Of a DNA stretch of 64,000 bases, positions 50,823 to 59,844 are shown piece by piece (the stretch's first letter is position 1; every line of letters starts with the position of its first letter). Source of the stretch: CAXBCP01 sp047638395 (lineage in GTDB: Bacteria > Pseudomonadota > Alphaproteobacteria > MPNO01 > UBA830). The notes beneath the pieces were generated by a model that searched no databases, was not told the DNA's origin, and saw only the letters and a program-made list of their open reading frames with translations. The stretch covers positions 62,001 to 126,000 of the forward strand of contig JBLIMV010000018.1 in the NCBI GenBank assembly GCA_047638395.1, written 5' to 3'. Position numbers and translations under genes: made by a program.

Positions 50823-52250
50823 CTAACCCTTGATGATCAGCTGAAGTGTGCGGCCACCACGTACGATCTCTATCCGCCAAGTCGAATATTCGCCTTTGAT
50901 GACCTGTCTCAGCTTGGCGACAGAGCCGATTTCGCCGCCGTTCAGGCGAAGCAGAATATCACCTGGCTCAAGACCGATCCGGTCCGCCGGGGAGCCCCTT
51001 TTGATCCTCATGACGACGACACCCGACGCATCGGTGTCGAACGATATCTCCTCGGCAAGGGCCGGTGACAGGTTGGCAACCTCGGCGCCCGCATAGGGGT
51101 TTGGTCCGTTGATCAGCGACAGGTTGCGGGGTGGAATTTCGGGCGCTGCCCGTAACGGCATTGAAATACTTACTCGCTGTCCGCGCCGCATGACCAAAAA
51201 CTCGGCCACACCGCCGACACGAAGCGTCGCGACCCGAAATTTCATGGTGTTAGCGTCCGCAACTTCCTTGCCGTTAACGGACATGACCACATCGCCAACC
51301 TTCAAACCGGCCCGCGCGCTTGGCCCCTTGGGGTGCACAGAATTGACCAGTACGCCGGAAGGTCGCGAAAGCCCGAGCGAGCGCGCCAGATCGGCGTCGA
51401 CTGTCTGTCCCCGGGCACCGAGCCAGGGGCGCACGACCTGGCCACCCGAAACCGCACTGCCAACAACCGTTGCAACCATGTTGGACGGGATCGCGAAGCC
51501 GATACCGTTAGATCCACCGCCACGCGAATAAATCGCCGTATTGATGCCGACAAGCCCACCATCAAGAGAAATAAGCGCACCGCCCGAATTGCCCGGGTTA
51601 ATGGCGGCGTCGGTCTGGATGAAAAATCCATAATCGCTAACCCCACGCGCCGTTCTCGCCAGTGCCGAAACAATTCCACTTGTTACGGTCTGACCGACAC
51701 CAAACGGATTGCCGATAGCCAAAACCAGATCACCCACTTCGAGCGCGTCTGAATCGCGCAGCTTCAAAAATGGCAGCTTCTCGTCTTCAGCCTTGATCCT
51801 CAGTACGGCAAGATCGGTTCCTTCATCTCGCGTCACAACCTCGGCCTCAAACTCGCGCCGATCCGTCAGAACCACCGTGATCTCGTCGGCCTTATCGATG
51901 ACATGGTGGTTGGTGACAATCAGGCCATCCGCACTGACGATAACCCCGGACCCGAGAGAATTTTGCACGCGCTGGTTCTGGCGGCTTCCCGGCGGAAACT
52001 GATTGCCAAAGAAACGCCGGAAAAACGGATCGTTGAATAACGGGGAGATGCGCCGCGCCCGAACCACACGGCGGGTATAGATATTGACCACAGCCGGCGA
52101 CGCCGTTTTAACCAGGGGCGCAAAGGACAGGCTTATCTCCGGCCTCGACGTCGGGACGCGCTTTTCATCCGCACCGACCGATACACCGGGGGCAACCATC
52201 ATTGCAGCGACAAGGGCTGCACAGAAATTTCGGGAAAGGTTCAACTTCAT
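50823..52250 (-). CDS. periplasmic serine endopeptidase DegP/DegQ family
   Basis: A 475-residue Do-family protease and chaperone. A Sec signal peptide covers about 1-27 (FCAALVAAMMVAPGVSVGA). The trypsin-like domain has His in VTNHHVIDKADE, Asp in DEGTDLAVLRIKAED and Ser in AAINPGNSGGALISLDGG. Two PDZ domains follow (about 285-375 and 385-470), with VNSVHPKGPSARAGLKVGDV and IKRGSPADRIGLEPGDIL. The second PDZ domain argues for DegP/DegQ rather than DegS. It starts the operon down to acylphosphatase, just after the ribosomal operon terminator. Confidence 0.93.
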   Translation of the reverse strand: MKLNLSRNFCAALVAAMMVAPGVSVGADEKRVPTSRPEISLSFAPLVKTASPAVVNIYTRRVVRARRISPLFNDPFFRRFFGNQFPPGSRQNQRVQNSLGSGVIVSADGLIVTNHHVIDKADEITVVLTDRREFEAEVVTRDEGTDLAVLRIKAEDEKLPFLKLRDSDALEVGDLVLAIGNPFGVGQTVTSGIVSALARTARGVSDYGFFIQTDAAINPGNSGGALISLDGGLVGINTAIYSRGGGSNGIGFAIPSNMVATVVGSAVSGGQVVRPWLGARGQTVDADLARSLGLSRPSGVLVNSVHPKGPSARAGLKVGDVVMSVNGKEVADANTMKFRVATLRVGGVAEFLVMRRGQRVSISMPLRAAPEIPPRNLSLINGPNPYAGAEVANLSPALAEEISFDTDASGVVVMRIKRGSPADRIGLEPGDILLRLNGGEIGSVAKLRQVIKGEYSTWRIEIVRGGRTLQLIIKG

Positions 52251-52289
52251 CCGCTCAGTTTATCATTTCTGTAGATATCTTGTTCAAAC

Positions 52290-52316
52290 GAAAAAGGGCG
52301 GCCCTAAGGCCGCCCT
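52290..52316 (-). terminator. intrinsic terminator of the ribosomal protein operon
   Basis: On the minus strand a nine-base stem (52308-52316 with 52295-52303, AGGGCGGCC / GGCCGCCCT) closes a four-base loop and is followed by TTTTT. It lies 25 bases past the rplQ stop. Confidence 0.93.
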
Positions 52317-52340
52317 GAATTTCTGTCAGCTGGACAGGCG

Positions 52341-52772
52341 CTATGCCATCGCTTCCTCTTCGACATCTTCACGGACCTCGACAGGTCCCGAATCAAGACC
52401 CTTTGCTTCGAGGTCCCGGTCGACAAGCTCGATAATCGCCATCGGGGCGGAATCGCCGTAGCGGAAACCAGCCCGGATCACGCGCGTATATCCGCCCGGA
52501 CGGTCCTTGTAACGTTCAGCAAGCGCCGAAAACAGCTTATCAGCAAGCTGCTTATCGCCGTGCAACCGCGAGATAGCGATACGCCGGGCATGAAGATCGC
52601 CCCGCTTGCCAAGCGTGATCAGACGATCAACAACTCCGCGCAGTTCTTTTGCCTTCGGCAGCGTCGTTTTGATCTGCTCATGCTTGATCAAGGCCGCTGC
52701 CATATTTCCGAACAGCGCCTTACGGTGCGAACTGGTTCGGTTGAGCTTTCTGCCGCTCATACGATGGCGCAT
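52341..52772 (-). CDS. rplQ: 50S ribosomal protein L17
   Basis: A large-subunit protein at the exit-tunnel side, 143 residues. It starts MRHRMSGRKLNRTSSHRKAL and has FGNMAAALIKHEQIKTTLPK, RPGGYTRVIRAGFRYGDSAP and IIELVDRDLEAKG. The acidic C-terminal tail is longer than in the Escherichia coli form, as is common in this class. It is the last gene of the operon. Confidence 0.97.
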   Translation of the reverse strand: MRHRMSGRKLNRTSSHRKALFGNMAAALIKHEQIKTTLPKAKELRGVVDRLITLGKRGDLHARRIAISRLHGDKQLADKLFSALAERYKDRPGGYTRVIRAGFRYGDSAPMAIIELVDRDLEAKGLDSGPVEVREDVEEEAMA

Positions 52773-52807
52773 AGTACTTTCCTCTTCTTCTCTTGCTGTC
52801 CGGCGCC

Positions 52808-53830
52808 CTAGTAGGGCTCTTCCAGACGCTTCGCCATGTCCTCGATGTTCTCAGGAGGCCATTCGGTTATTTCCATACCGAGATTGAGGCCCATCGTGGT
52901 CAGGACTTCTTTGATCTCGTTCAGCGATTTCCGCCCGAAATTTGGCGTGCGGAGCATTTCCTGTTCGGTCTTCTGAACCAGATCGCCGATATAGATGATG
53001 TTGTCGTTTTTCAGACAGTTAGCCGAACGAACGGACAATTCAAGTTCGTCCACCTTGCGGAGAAGGTTGCGATTGAAGGCGGGTTCTGCCGCTTCGACCG
53101 TTTCCTGAATTGCGCGAGGCTCTTCGAAGTTGATGAACATCTGGAGCTGATCCTGAAGGATACGAGCCGCCAGGGCGACAGAATCTTCAGGCGAAATCGT
53201 ACCATCGGTTTCGACTTCCATGATCAGCTTGTCATAATCCGTCCGCTGTCCGACGCGGGCGTTCTCAACCCGGTAGGCAACACGGCGCACCGGACTGAAG
53301 ACCGCATCCACCGGCACGAGACCGATCGGAGAATCTTCGGCGCGGTTATCAGCTGCAGGAACGTAGCCCTTACCGGTGTCGACGGTCATTTCCATCGAAA
53401 TCTTGGCACCGACATCGAGCGTACAGATCACAACATCAGGATCGATAATCTCAATATCGTGGGAGGCTTCGATCATACCGGCCGTAATTTCACCGGGGCC
53501 TGTGGCCGCCAGTGTAATACGTTTAGGTCCTTCGCCATGCATGCGAAGCGCGAGCGATTTGATGTTCAGAACGATATCGGTGACGTCTTCACGCACGCCG
53601 GGAATCGACGAGAATTCGTGCAGAACACCGTCAATCTGAACAGCCGTTACGGCCGCGCCCTGCAGAGAGGACAAAAGAATACGACGAAGTGAGTTACCCA
53701 GCGTCGTCGCAAAACCACGTTCCAGAGGTTCTGCCGTGATGACCGCGAAACGCGAAGCTTCTTCGCCAGCTTCAATATCAAGCTTCGAAGGCTTGATTAG
53801 TTCCTGCCAATTCCTGTGAATGACCGTCAT
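52808..53830 (-). CDS. rpoA: DNA-directed RNA polymerase alpha subunit
   Basis: A 340-residue RNA polymerase assembly subunit. The N-terminal domain has FATTLGNSLRRILLSSLQGAA-type GNSLRRILLSSLQG, and the C-terminal domain (about 255-325) has LSVRSANCLKNDNIIYIGDL and NFGRKSLNEIKEVL. I chose ATG at 53830 (MTVIHRNWQELIKPSK) with AGGA about 8 bases upstream; a GTG seven codons earlier is less likely. It lies in the standard place between rpsK and rplQ. Confidence 0.97.
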   Translation of the reverse strand: MTVIHRNWQELIKPSKLDIEAGEEASRFAVITAEPLERGFATTLGNSLRRILLSSLQGAAVTAVQIDGVLHEFSSIPGVREDVTDIVLNIKSLALRMHGEGPKRITLAATGPGEITAGMIEASHDIEIIDPDVVICTLDVGAKISMEMTVDTGKGYVPAADNRAEDSPIGLVPVDAVFSPVRRVAYRVENARVGQRTDYDKLIMEVETDGTISPEDSVALAARILQDQLQMFINFEEPRAIQETVEAAEPAFNRNLLRKVDELELSVRSANCLKNDNIIYIGDLVQKTEQEMLRTPNFGRKSLNEIKEVLTTMGLNLGMEITEWPPENIEDMAKRLEEPY

Positions 53831-53910
53831 ACCGTTATCCTTCAGCGGCACCTGCCGCAGTGTGTTTAATCTTTAAACCGGCCTCAAGAGACCGGGGCCG
53901 CAATTTCGCC

Positions 53911-54303
53911 TTAGACGCGCCGGCGTTTACGGGGACGACAGCCATTGTGGGGTATCGGAGTCACGTCGCGAATCGCCGTGATCGTTAACCCAACAGCCTG
54001 CAGCGCACGCAGAGCGGATTCACGTCCTGAACCCGGGCCTTTGACTTCTACTTCCAGCGTCTTCACACCATGGTCCTGCGCTTTTTTACCGGCGTCTTCG
54101 GCGGCCATCTGCGCGGCATAAGGGGTCGATTTACGCGATCCCTTAAAGCCCTGTGATCCCGCCGACGACCAGGCAATCGAATTGCCCTGAGCATCGGTAA
54201 TCGTGATCATCGTGTTGTTGAACGTCGCATTCACATGCGCAACGCCAGAGGTGATGTTCTTACGCTCGCGTTTACGAACGCGTGCTGTTGCTTGTCTCGC
54301 CAT
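53911..54303 (-). CDS. rpsK: 30S ribosomal protein S11
   Basis: A platform protein of the small subunit, 130 residues. GVAHVNATFNNTMITITDAQ, GSRKSTPYAAQMAAEDA and VTPIPHNGCRPRKRRRV are the family signatures. Eighty bases separate it from rpoA and 20 from rpsM. Confidence 0.98.
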   Translation of the reverse strand: MARQATARVRKRERKNITSGVAHVNATFNNTMITITDAQGNSIAWSSAGSQGFKGSRKSTPYAAQMAAEDAGKKAQDHGVKTLEVEVKGPGSGRESALRALQAVGLTITAIRDVTPIPHNGCRPRKRRRV

Positions 54304-54323
54304 ATTCTTTTCCTTCTACCCGG

Positions 54324-54689
54324 CTATTTCTTTTTGCCGGTGATAGGCCGTGCCTTGCCTTTGCGGGTACGCGCGTTCGTATGCGTCCGCTGACCACGGA
54401 CCGGAAGCCCACGGCGATGGCGCAGACCACGATAACAACCCATGTCCATCAAACGTTTGATGTTCATCGCTGTTTCGCGGCGCAGATCGCCCTCGATTAC
54501 GAATTCCCGGTCCAGAATGTCGCGAATACGCGACAATTCATCATCTCCGAGATCATTTGCGCGGACATCCCAAGCGACGTTAGCCGCTTCACAGATTTTA
54601 ACCGCAGACGTACGACCGACGCCGTAAATATAGGTGAGCGCGATGGCCACCGGTTTGTTTGGCAGGTTTACACCCGAAATGCGAGCCAC
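54324..54689 (-). CDS. rpsM: 30S ribosomal protein S13
   Basis: A small-subunit head protein, 121 residues. ARISGVNLPNKPVAIALTYI, REIDREFVIEGDLRRE-type DREFVIEGDLRR and GLRHRRGLPVRGQRTHTNAR identify it. The start is GTG at 54689, with GGAGAAGG upstream. It follows adk after 110 bases that contain a stable hairpin. Confidence 0.98.
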   Translation of the reverse strand: MARISGVNLPNKPVAIALTYIYGVGRTSAVKICEAANVAWDVRANDLGDDELSRIRDILDREFVIEGDLRRETAMNIKRLMDMGCYRGLRHRRGLPVRGQRTHTNARTRKGKARPITGKKK

Positions 54690-54735
54690 TACGCCTTCTC
54701 CTTAGCGTTCAAGTCTTTGAAATCATGATTAATTT

Positions 54736-54768
54736 TCCCGGTCGGTACTTTTGACCGAAGGGCCGGGA
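54736..54768 (-). promoter_or_regulatory. structured leader hairpin upstream of rpsM
   Basis: Between adk and rpsM a two-part hairpin can form: an outer six-base stem TCCCGG/CCGGGA (54763-54768 with 54736-54741) and an inner five-base stem TCGGT/ACCGA (54754-54758 with 54742-54746), a four-base bulge on one side and a seven-base loop. No T-run follows on either strand, so it is not an intrinsic terminator. It may be a ribosomal protein binding site or mRNA-stability element for the alpha operon. Confidence 0.45.
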
Positions 54769-54799
54769 GTATACGGGCTAAAAGCATCAAGTCAACCAT

Positions 54800-55450
54800 T
54801 CAGCCAGCCTCCAAAACGGCTTCGATCTGATGCGTTACATCGTCGATATCCGCCATTCCGTCGACGCCCGCGAGGACGCCTTTTCCGCCATAATACGGCA
54901 ACAACGGGGCTGTTTGCGCATGATACGCCTCCAGCCGAGATGTCACAGTTTCCGCATTATCATCTTTCCGCCGGCTGAACTCGGTGGACCCGCAACTATC
55001 GCAGACCCCCTCCTTCGCCGGTTTCTGAAATTCATCGTGATAGCCCGCACCGCATTTGGCACAGCTATACCGGCCGGTAACCCGTCCAACCAGCGCGGCA
55101 TCGTCGACTTTCATCTCGATCACGTGGTTAAGCGCGAGGCCCATATTCTCCAGCATCTCATCGAGCGCTTCGGCCTGGGCCGTCGTCCTCGGAAAACCGT
55201 CGAGTATAAATCCGCCAGCACAATCGGGCTGCTGGATCCGGTCCTTAATCATGGCGATCATAATGTCGTCCGACACCAGTTCACCGCGTTCCATAATCGC
55301 TTTCGCCTGATTGCCGACATCGCTGCCCGACGCTACCGCCGCGCGCAGCATATCGCCGGTCGACAGCTGCACCAGACCACGGCCGTCTTCCAGGCGTTTA
55401 GCCTGGGTGCCTTTACCGGCACCTGGCGGCCCAAGCAATATCAGGTTCAT
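54800..55450 (-). CDS. adk: adenylate kinase
   Basis: Interconverts ATP + AMP and 2 ADP. The 216-residue protein has NLILLGPPGAGKGTQAKRLE, LSTGDMLRAAVASGS, FILDGFPRTTAQAEALDEM and GRVTGRYSCAKCGAGYH. The LID domain holds two Cys-x2-Cys pairs (CAKC and CDSC), the zinc-binding form. It overlaps secY by four bases (ATGA). Confidence 0.97.
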   Translation of the reverse strand: MNLILLGPPGAGKGTQAKRLEDGRGLVQLSTGDMLRAAVASGSDVGNQAKAIMERGELVSDDIMIAMIKDRIQQPDCAGGFILDGFPRTTAQAEALDEMLENMGLALNHVIEMKVDDAALVGRVTGRYSCAKCGAGYHDEFQKPAKEGVCDSCGSTEFSRRKDDNAETVTSRLEAYHAQTAPLLPYYGGKGVLAGVDGMADIDDVTHQIEAVLEAG

Positions 55451-56790
55451 CCGCGGCGCCCTTTCAGACGGGATTTCTTGACCAGCCCTTCATATTGATG
55501 GGCGATCAGATGCGACTGAACCTGAGCGACGGTATCCATCGTCACAGTAACGACAATAAGCAGGCTGGTACCGCCAAAGTAGAATGGCACCCCGTACTGG
55601 GATATCAAAATCTCCGGCATGATACTGATCGCTGTCAGGTACGCTGCGCCAACAACGGTTAACCGGGTCAGAATGAAATCGAGATACTCGGCCGTATTCT
55701 TGCCAGGACGTATGCCGGGAACAAACCCGCCGTATTTCTTCAGGTTGTCTGCCGTCTCAGTCGGATTAAACACAACCGAGGTGTAGAAAAACGCGAAGAA
55801 GATGATCATCGCTGCATAGAGCAACAGATACATCGGCTGACCGCGACCAAGGCTGGCGGTGATGACACCAAGCCACTCCGGCCCGGAATTCGCCGAGAAG
55901 TTTGCGATCGTGATCGGCAGCAGCAACAAAGAACTTGCGAAAATCGGCGGAATAACGCCGGCAGTGTTGACCTTCAGGGGGATATGCGAATTTTCCCCGC
56001 CAAACATCTTGTTTCCCTGTTGGCGTTTTGGATATTGGACCAAAACCCGTCGTTGTGCCCTCTCCACGTAAACAATGAAGGTGATGACGCCGACCGCCAT
56101 AATCAGCAGGAACATGATGAACAGGGCAGACAGTGCACCGGTGCGCCCGAGCTCCAACGTGCCGATCAGTGATGCGGGCATTTCCGCCACAATACCGGCG
56201 AAGATGATCAGCGAGATACCGTTACCGACACCGCGCGCCGTGATCTGCTCGCCGAGCCACATCAGGAACATCGTCCCGCCGACCAGGGTGATCACCGTGG
56301 TTGCCCGGAAGAACGTACCCGGGTCGGTTACTGCGGCCCCCTGGGAACCGGTCATGCCTTCGAGGCCCACCGAAATCCCGTATGCCTGCAATGTTGCAAG
56401 CACCACTGTGCCGTAGCGAGTGTATTGATTGAGTTTCTTTCGGCCGACTTCGCCCTCTTTTTTCAAACCTTCGAAATGAGGATGAATGGCCTGCAGCAGC
56501 TGCATAATGATCGATGCCGAGATATACGGCATGATATTTAGCGCGAAGATGGTCATCCGGCCGAATGCGCCGCCGGCGAACATGTCGAACATACCGAGAA
56601 TACCGCCGGCCTGCTGCTGGAAGATATCCTGCAGAATCGACGGATCGATACCGGGCAGCGGAATCCACGTGCCCAGCCGATAGACGATGAGCGCACCCAG
56701 TGTAAACCAGATGCGCTTCTTCAGTTCGGTGGCCTTCGCAAAATTCGAAAAGTTAATCTGCGAGGCAAGTTGTTCGGCGGCTGACGCCAT
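55447..56790 (-). CDS. secY: preprotein translocase subunit SecY
   Basis: The channel subunit of the Sec translocase, 447 residues with ten membrane segments. It has FGRMTIFALNIMPYISASII, GTVVLATLQAYGISV, NGISLIIFAGIVAEMP, RRVLVQYPKRQQGNKMFGG and PGIRPGKNTAEYLDFILTRL. It is complete, and four bases after rplO. Confidence 0.97.
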   Translation of the reverse strand: MASAAEQLASQINFSNFAKATELKKRIWFTLGALIVYRLGTWIPLPGIDPSILQDIFQQQAGGILGMFDMFAGGAFGRMTIFALNIMPYISASIIMQLLQAIHPHFEGLKKEGEVGRKKLNQYTRYGTVVLATLQAYGISVGLEGMTGSQGAAVTDPGTFFRATTVITLVGGTMFLMWLGEQITARGVGNGISLIIFAGIVAEMPASLIGTLELGRTGALSALFIMFLLIMAVGVITFIVYVERAQRRVLVQYPKRQQGNKMFGGENSHIPLKVNTAGVIPPIFASSLLLLPITIANFSANSGPEWLGVITASLGRGQPMYLLLYAAMIIFFAFFYTSVVFNPTETADNLKKYGGFVPGIRPGKNTAEYLDFILTRLTVVGAAYLTAISIMPEILISQYGVPFYFGGTSLLIVVTVTMDTVAQVQSHLIAHQYEGLVKKSRLKGRRG

Positions 56791-56793
56791 AAA

Positions 56794-57360
56794 CTATTCC
56801 TTGTCCGACTCCTGAACGTCGCCCCCGTCTTTGCTCGCAGGAGCGGCCTTTTTAGCAGCGCCCCTGTTGGCCTTTTTCGAATCTTCGGCTCTTACCTTCG
56901 CAACGGTGGTTACCGTTACACTGCCGCCGGCCTTCTCGACCGCCTCGATGGCACCTTTCGATGCGCCCGAAAGCTCAATGGTCAATTTGGCGCTGAGTTC
57001 ACCTTTTGCAAGGAGGCGTACGCCATCTCTCACAGATTTGATCACACCGGCCTCTACCAGTGCCGTTTCGGTCACAGGCTTTCCGGCGTCGAGCTTGCCG
57101 GCATCGACTGCCTGCTGCAAACGACTGAGATTTACGATCCGGTAGTTCTTCCGGAAGATATTCGTGAAGCCACCCTTCGGCAGACGACGATAAAGCGGCA
57201 TCTGGCCGCCTTCAAAGCCGAGAAGCGAGACACCACTGCGCGATTTCTGGCCCTTGTGACCACGTCCCGCCGTTTTACCGGTGCCGGACGCAATGCCACG
57301 ACCCACACGTTTGCGGGGGGCGCGTGCGCCCTCGTTGTCGGAAATCTCATTCAATCGCAT
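56794..57360 (-). CDS. rplO: 50S ribosomal protein L15
   Basis: A large-subunit protein of 188 residues. The N-terminal part RVGRGIASGTGKTAGRGHKG and GVSLLGFEGGQMPLYRRLPK is typical. The C-terminus carries about 30 extra residues rich in Lys, Ala and Asp beyond the usual end near residue 155, a feature of some alphaproteobacteria. Confidence 0.96.
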   Translation of the reverse strand: MRLNEISDNEGARAPRKRVGRGIASGTGKTAGRGHKGQKSRSGVSLLGFEGGQMPLYRRLPKGGFTNIFRKNYRIVNLSRLQQAVDAGKLDAGKPVTETALVEAGVIKSVRDGVRLLAKGELSAKLTIELSGASKGAIEAVEKAGGSVTVTTVAKVRAEDSKKANRGAAKKAAPASKDGGDVQESDKE

Positions 57361-57442
57361 TTATCTAACTCCTGCAGGCGCATATTTTCTGCGCAGCCGC
57401 GTTCACATTTCCCGTCTTCGAACAAACAGGTCTTTGACGAAT

Positions 57443-57634
57443 TTAGTCTTCGACGCGGACGAGATGCTTCACTTTGTTGATCATCCCTCGGACCGAAGGC
57501 GTATCTTCAAGCTCGCTTGTCCGATGCATCTTGTTCAAACCAAGACCAACCAGCGTTGCGCGCTGATCTTTCGGGCGTCCAATCGGGCTACCGGTCTGGG
57601 TAACCCGAATCTTATTTTTGTTAACGTCTGCCAT
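57443..57634 (-). CDS. rpmD: 50S ribosomal protein L30
   Basis: A 63-residue large-subunit protein: IRVTQTGSPIGRPKDQRATL, VGLGLNKMHRTSELEDTPSV and MINKVKHLVRVED match L30. It lies three bases after rpsE. The 82 bases between it and rplO hold nothing further. Confidence 0.96.
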   Translation of the reverse strand: MADVNKNKIRVTQTGSPIGRPKDQRATLVGLGLNKMHRTSELEDTPSVRGMINKVKHLVRVED

Positions 57635-57637
57635 CTA

Positions 57638-58192
57638 TCAGGCCTCCACCTGCTCCTCGCCACGACGGCCGACGATATCGCCAACCTTCCGGCCACGCCG
57701 GGATGCCACCATGCGAGGGGACTGTAGGTTCGACAGAGCGTCAAAGGTCGCTTTGATCATGTTATGCGGGTTCTGTGTGCCAATCGATTTGGCAACCACA
57801 TCCTGCAGACCGAGCGTCTCGAAAATGGCGCGCATCGGACCGCCAGCAATAATTCCAGTTCCAGGAGGCGCCGCACGCAGCACAACCTTGCCTGCGCCAT
57901 AACGTCCGAGCACATCGTGATGCAGTGTCCGTCCTTCACGCAGCGGAACGCGGATCATATTCTTTTTGGCTTTCTCGGTACCTTTGCGAATTGCTTCCGG
58001 TACTTCGCGGGCCTTGCCCGACGCAAAACCAACGCGGCCTTTCTGATCACCAACCACCACAAGGGCGGCAAAAGCAAAGCGACGTCCGCCCTTCACCACC
58101 TTAGCAGTACGATTAATATCGACGAGTTTGTCGATAATATCGGTCTGTTCCTGTCGATCAGGCCTGTTGTCGCGTCTCGGATTCCGTGCCAT
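57638..58192 (-). CDS. rpsE: 30S ribosomal protein S5
   Basis: A small-subunit fidelity protein, 184 residues. LVDINRTAKVVKGGRRFAFA, VVGDQKGRVGFASGKAREVP, LRAAPPGTGIIAGGPMRAIF and VLGLQDVVAKSIGTQNPHNM-type GTQNPHNMIKATFDAL are present. It lies 11 bases after rplR. Confidence 0.98.
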   Translation of the reverse strand: MARNPRRDNRPDRQEQTDIIDKLVDINRTAKVVKGGRRFAFAALVVVGDQKGRVGFASGKAREVPEAIRKGTEKAKKNMIRVPLREGRTLHHDVLGRYGAGKVVLRAAPPGTGIIAGGPMRAIFETLGLQDVVAKSIGTQNPHNMIKATFDALSNLQSPRMVASRRGRKVGDIVGRRGEEQVEA

Positions 58193-58203
58193 GCGTATCT
58201 CTC

Positions 58204-58554
58204 CTAAAATTCCAGCCCGCCTTCGCGGGCGGCATCGGCCAGCGCCTTAACGCGGCCGTGATAGAGATAGGGTCCGCGATCGAACACTACCGATTTAATT
58301 CCTTTTTCAGCCGCGCGCTGCGCAACCAGCTTGCCGACCTCGGTGGCCACATTCTGATTGGCGCCACTCGCAACCGACTTTTCTATGCTGGACGCAGACG
58401 CGACGGTAAGACCCGTCGTATCGTCGATGACCTGAGCATAAATGTACTTGTTGGAACGGAACACGGAGAGCCGCGGGCGCCCATTTGCGCTTCGCAGTAT
58501 CTGTTTCCGGACGCGCGCCCGGCGCCGTTTTTCGAGTCTCGCTGTATCGGCCAT
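58204..58554 (-). CDS. rplR: 50S ribosomal protein L18
   Basis: A 5S rRNA-binding protein of 116 residues: RRARVRKQILRSANGRPRLS, VFRSNKYIYAQVIDD, AQRAAEKGIKSVVFDRGPYL and YHGRVKALADAAREGGLEF are the L18 signatures. It lies two bases after rplF. Confidence 0.98.
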   Translation of the reverse strand: MADTARLEKRRRARVRKQILRSANGRPRLSVFRSNKYIYAQVIDDTTGLTVASASSIEKSVASGANQNVATEVGKLVAQRAAEKGIKSVVFDRGPYLYHGRVKALADAAREGGLEF

Positions 58555-58556
58555 GA

Positions 58557-59090
58557 CTATTTCTTCTTACCTTCTTTGCGGATGATAATTTCATCCGCAT
58601 ATCTCACGCCCTTGCCCTTATAGGGTTCGGGTTTTCGGTAGCTGCGAATTTCCGCTGCTACCTGCCCAACAACCTGGTTGTTCGCACCGGAGATCACGAT
58701 TTCCGTCTGGTTCGGAACATCGACCTTGATGCCTTCCGGAAGCGGATAACGGATTTCGTGGCTATGCCCGAGCTGCAGAACAAGTTCCTTACCCTGCATT
58801 GCCGCACGATAACCAACACCGGTGATCAGGAGCTTCTTACTGAAGCCCTCAGAAACACCCGTAACGAGGTTGCTCAGCAAGCTGCGGGTTGTACCCCACA
58901 TCATGCGGGCGCGTTTGCCATCATTTGCGGGCTTAACCCAAATCATGTTGTCTTCACGTGACACTTCCACGTCATCGACAACTTTCATGGTCAATTCGCC
59001 CAGCTTACCTTTTGCCTTGATCTCCCCTGCAGCGATCTCAAGATCAACTCCACTGGGAACTTCAACCGGCACCATTCCGACGCGTGACAT
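58557..59090 (-). CDS. rplF: 50S ribosomal protein L6
   Basis: A 177-residue large-subunit protein near the factor-binding site. It starts MSRVGMVPVEVPSGVDLEI and has TRSLLSNLVTGVSEGFSKKL, GVGYRAAMQGKELVLQLGHS and RKPEPYKGKGVRYADEII. Confidence 0.98.
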   Translation of the reverse strand: MSRVGMVPVEVPSGVDLEIAAGEIKAKGKLGELTMKVVDDVEVSREDNMIWVKPANDGKRARMMWGTTRSLLSNLVTGVSEGFSKKLLITGVGYRAAMQGKELVLQLGHSHEIRYPLPEGIKVDVPNQTEIVISGANNQVVGQVAAEIRSYRKPEPYKGKGVRYADEIIIRKEGKKK

Positions 59091-59108
59091 AATATTGCTC
59101 CTGCGTCC

Positions 59109-59507
59109 CTAAAAGACTTCGCAGATTACCTCGCCACCAACATTGGCAGCGCGGGCCTCGTTATCAGACATGACACCCTGAGGTGTCGAAAGGATCGATA
59201 TACCCAATCCGTTAAACACGGACGGCAGATCCTTGATCTTCGAATATACGCGGCGACCTGGCTTGGACACCCGCTGGATGTGCCGGATTACCGGCGATCC
59301 ATCGTGGTATTTAAGCTCGACACGCAACTGGTTCAGACCATCGCGGAATTCTTCGGTTTCGTAACCGCGAATATAGCCTTCACGCTTCAATACTTCGAGC
59401 ACACTGGCGCGGAGCTTGGAGCTCGGCGCGGTCACAGCGCTCTTATTGGCCCGCTGTCCATTACGGATACGAGTCAAAAGATCGCCGACGGGATCAGTCA
59501 TTGTCAT
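59109..59507 (-). CDS. rpsH: 30S ribosomal protein S8
   Basis: A small-subunit assembly protein and, in other bacteria, the translational repressor of the spc operon. The 132-residue protein starts MTMTDPVGDLLTRIRNGQRA and has SKLRASVLEVLKREGYI, SKPGRRVYSKIKDLPSVFNG and LSTPQGVMSDNEARAANVGG. I chose ATG at 59507; an open frame further upstream lies within rpsN and is not coding. M3 is an alternative start. Confidence 0.97.
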   Translation of the reverse strand: MTMTDPVGDLLTRIRNGQRANKSAVTAPSSKLRASVLEVLKREGYIRGYETEEFRDGLNQLRVELKYHDGSPVIRHIQRVSKPGRRVYSKIKDLPSVFNGLGISILSTPQGVMSDNEARAANVGGEVICEVF

Positions 59508-59520
59508 CGGTGTGTTCCCC

Positions 59521-59826
59521 CTACCAGCTCGACTTGACCATCCCGGGGATATGCCCGGAAGAGGCCAGTTCACGAAGCGCAATACGCGACATCTTAAACT
59601 TTTTGTATACACCGCGTGGACGGCCTGTGATTTCGCACCGGCTCTGAACCCGCACTTGCGCCGAATTACGCGGCAGCTTCGCAAGCTTCAGGCGAGCCTG
59701 AAATTGCTCTTCCATCGGAAGATCACGATTATCCGCAATCGCCTTCAGGCGTTCGCGCTTACCGTGAAATTTCTTAGCCAAGCGGCGACGTTTTTCGTTA
59801 CGTTCAATGGCGCTTTTCTTTGCCAT
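59521..59826 (-). CDS. rpsN: 30S ribosomal protein S14
   Basis: A 101-residue S14 of the long type without the zinc-binding cysteine pairs. MAKKSAIERNEKRRRLAKKF, RLKLAKLPRNSAQVRVQSRC and GRPRGVYKKFKMSRIALREL are present. Confidence 0.98.
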   Translation of the reverse strand: MAKKSAIERNEKRRRLAKKFHGKRERLKAIADNRDLPMEEQFQARLKLAKLPRNSAQVRVQSRCEITGRPRGVYKKFKMSRIALRELASSGHIPGMVKSSW

Positions 59827-59844
59827 GTCTTCCTCCCAATCCCG

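Noticed and set aside
59508..59684. Possible 59-residue N-terminal extension of S8
   Set aside because: It lies inside rpsN on the same strand in another frame, and S8 proteins begin at the MTMTDPVGD start.
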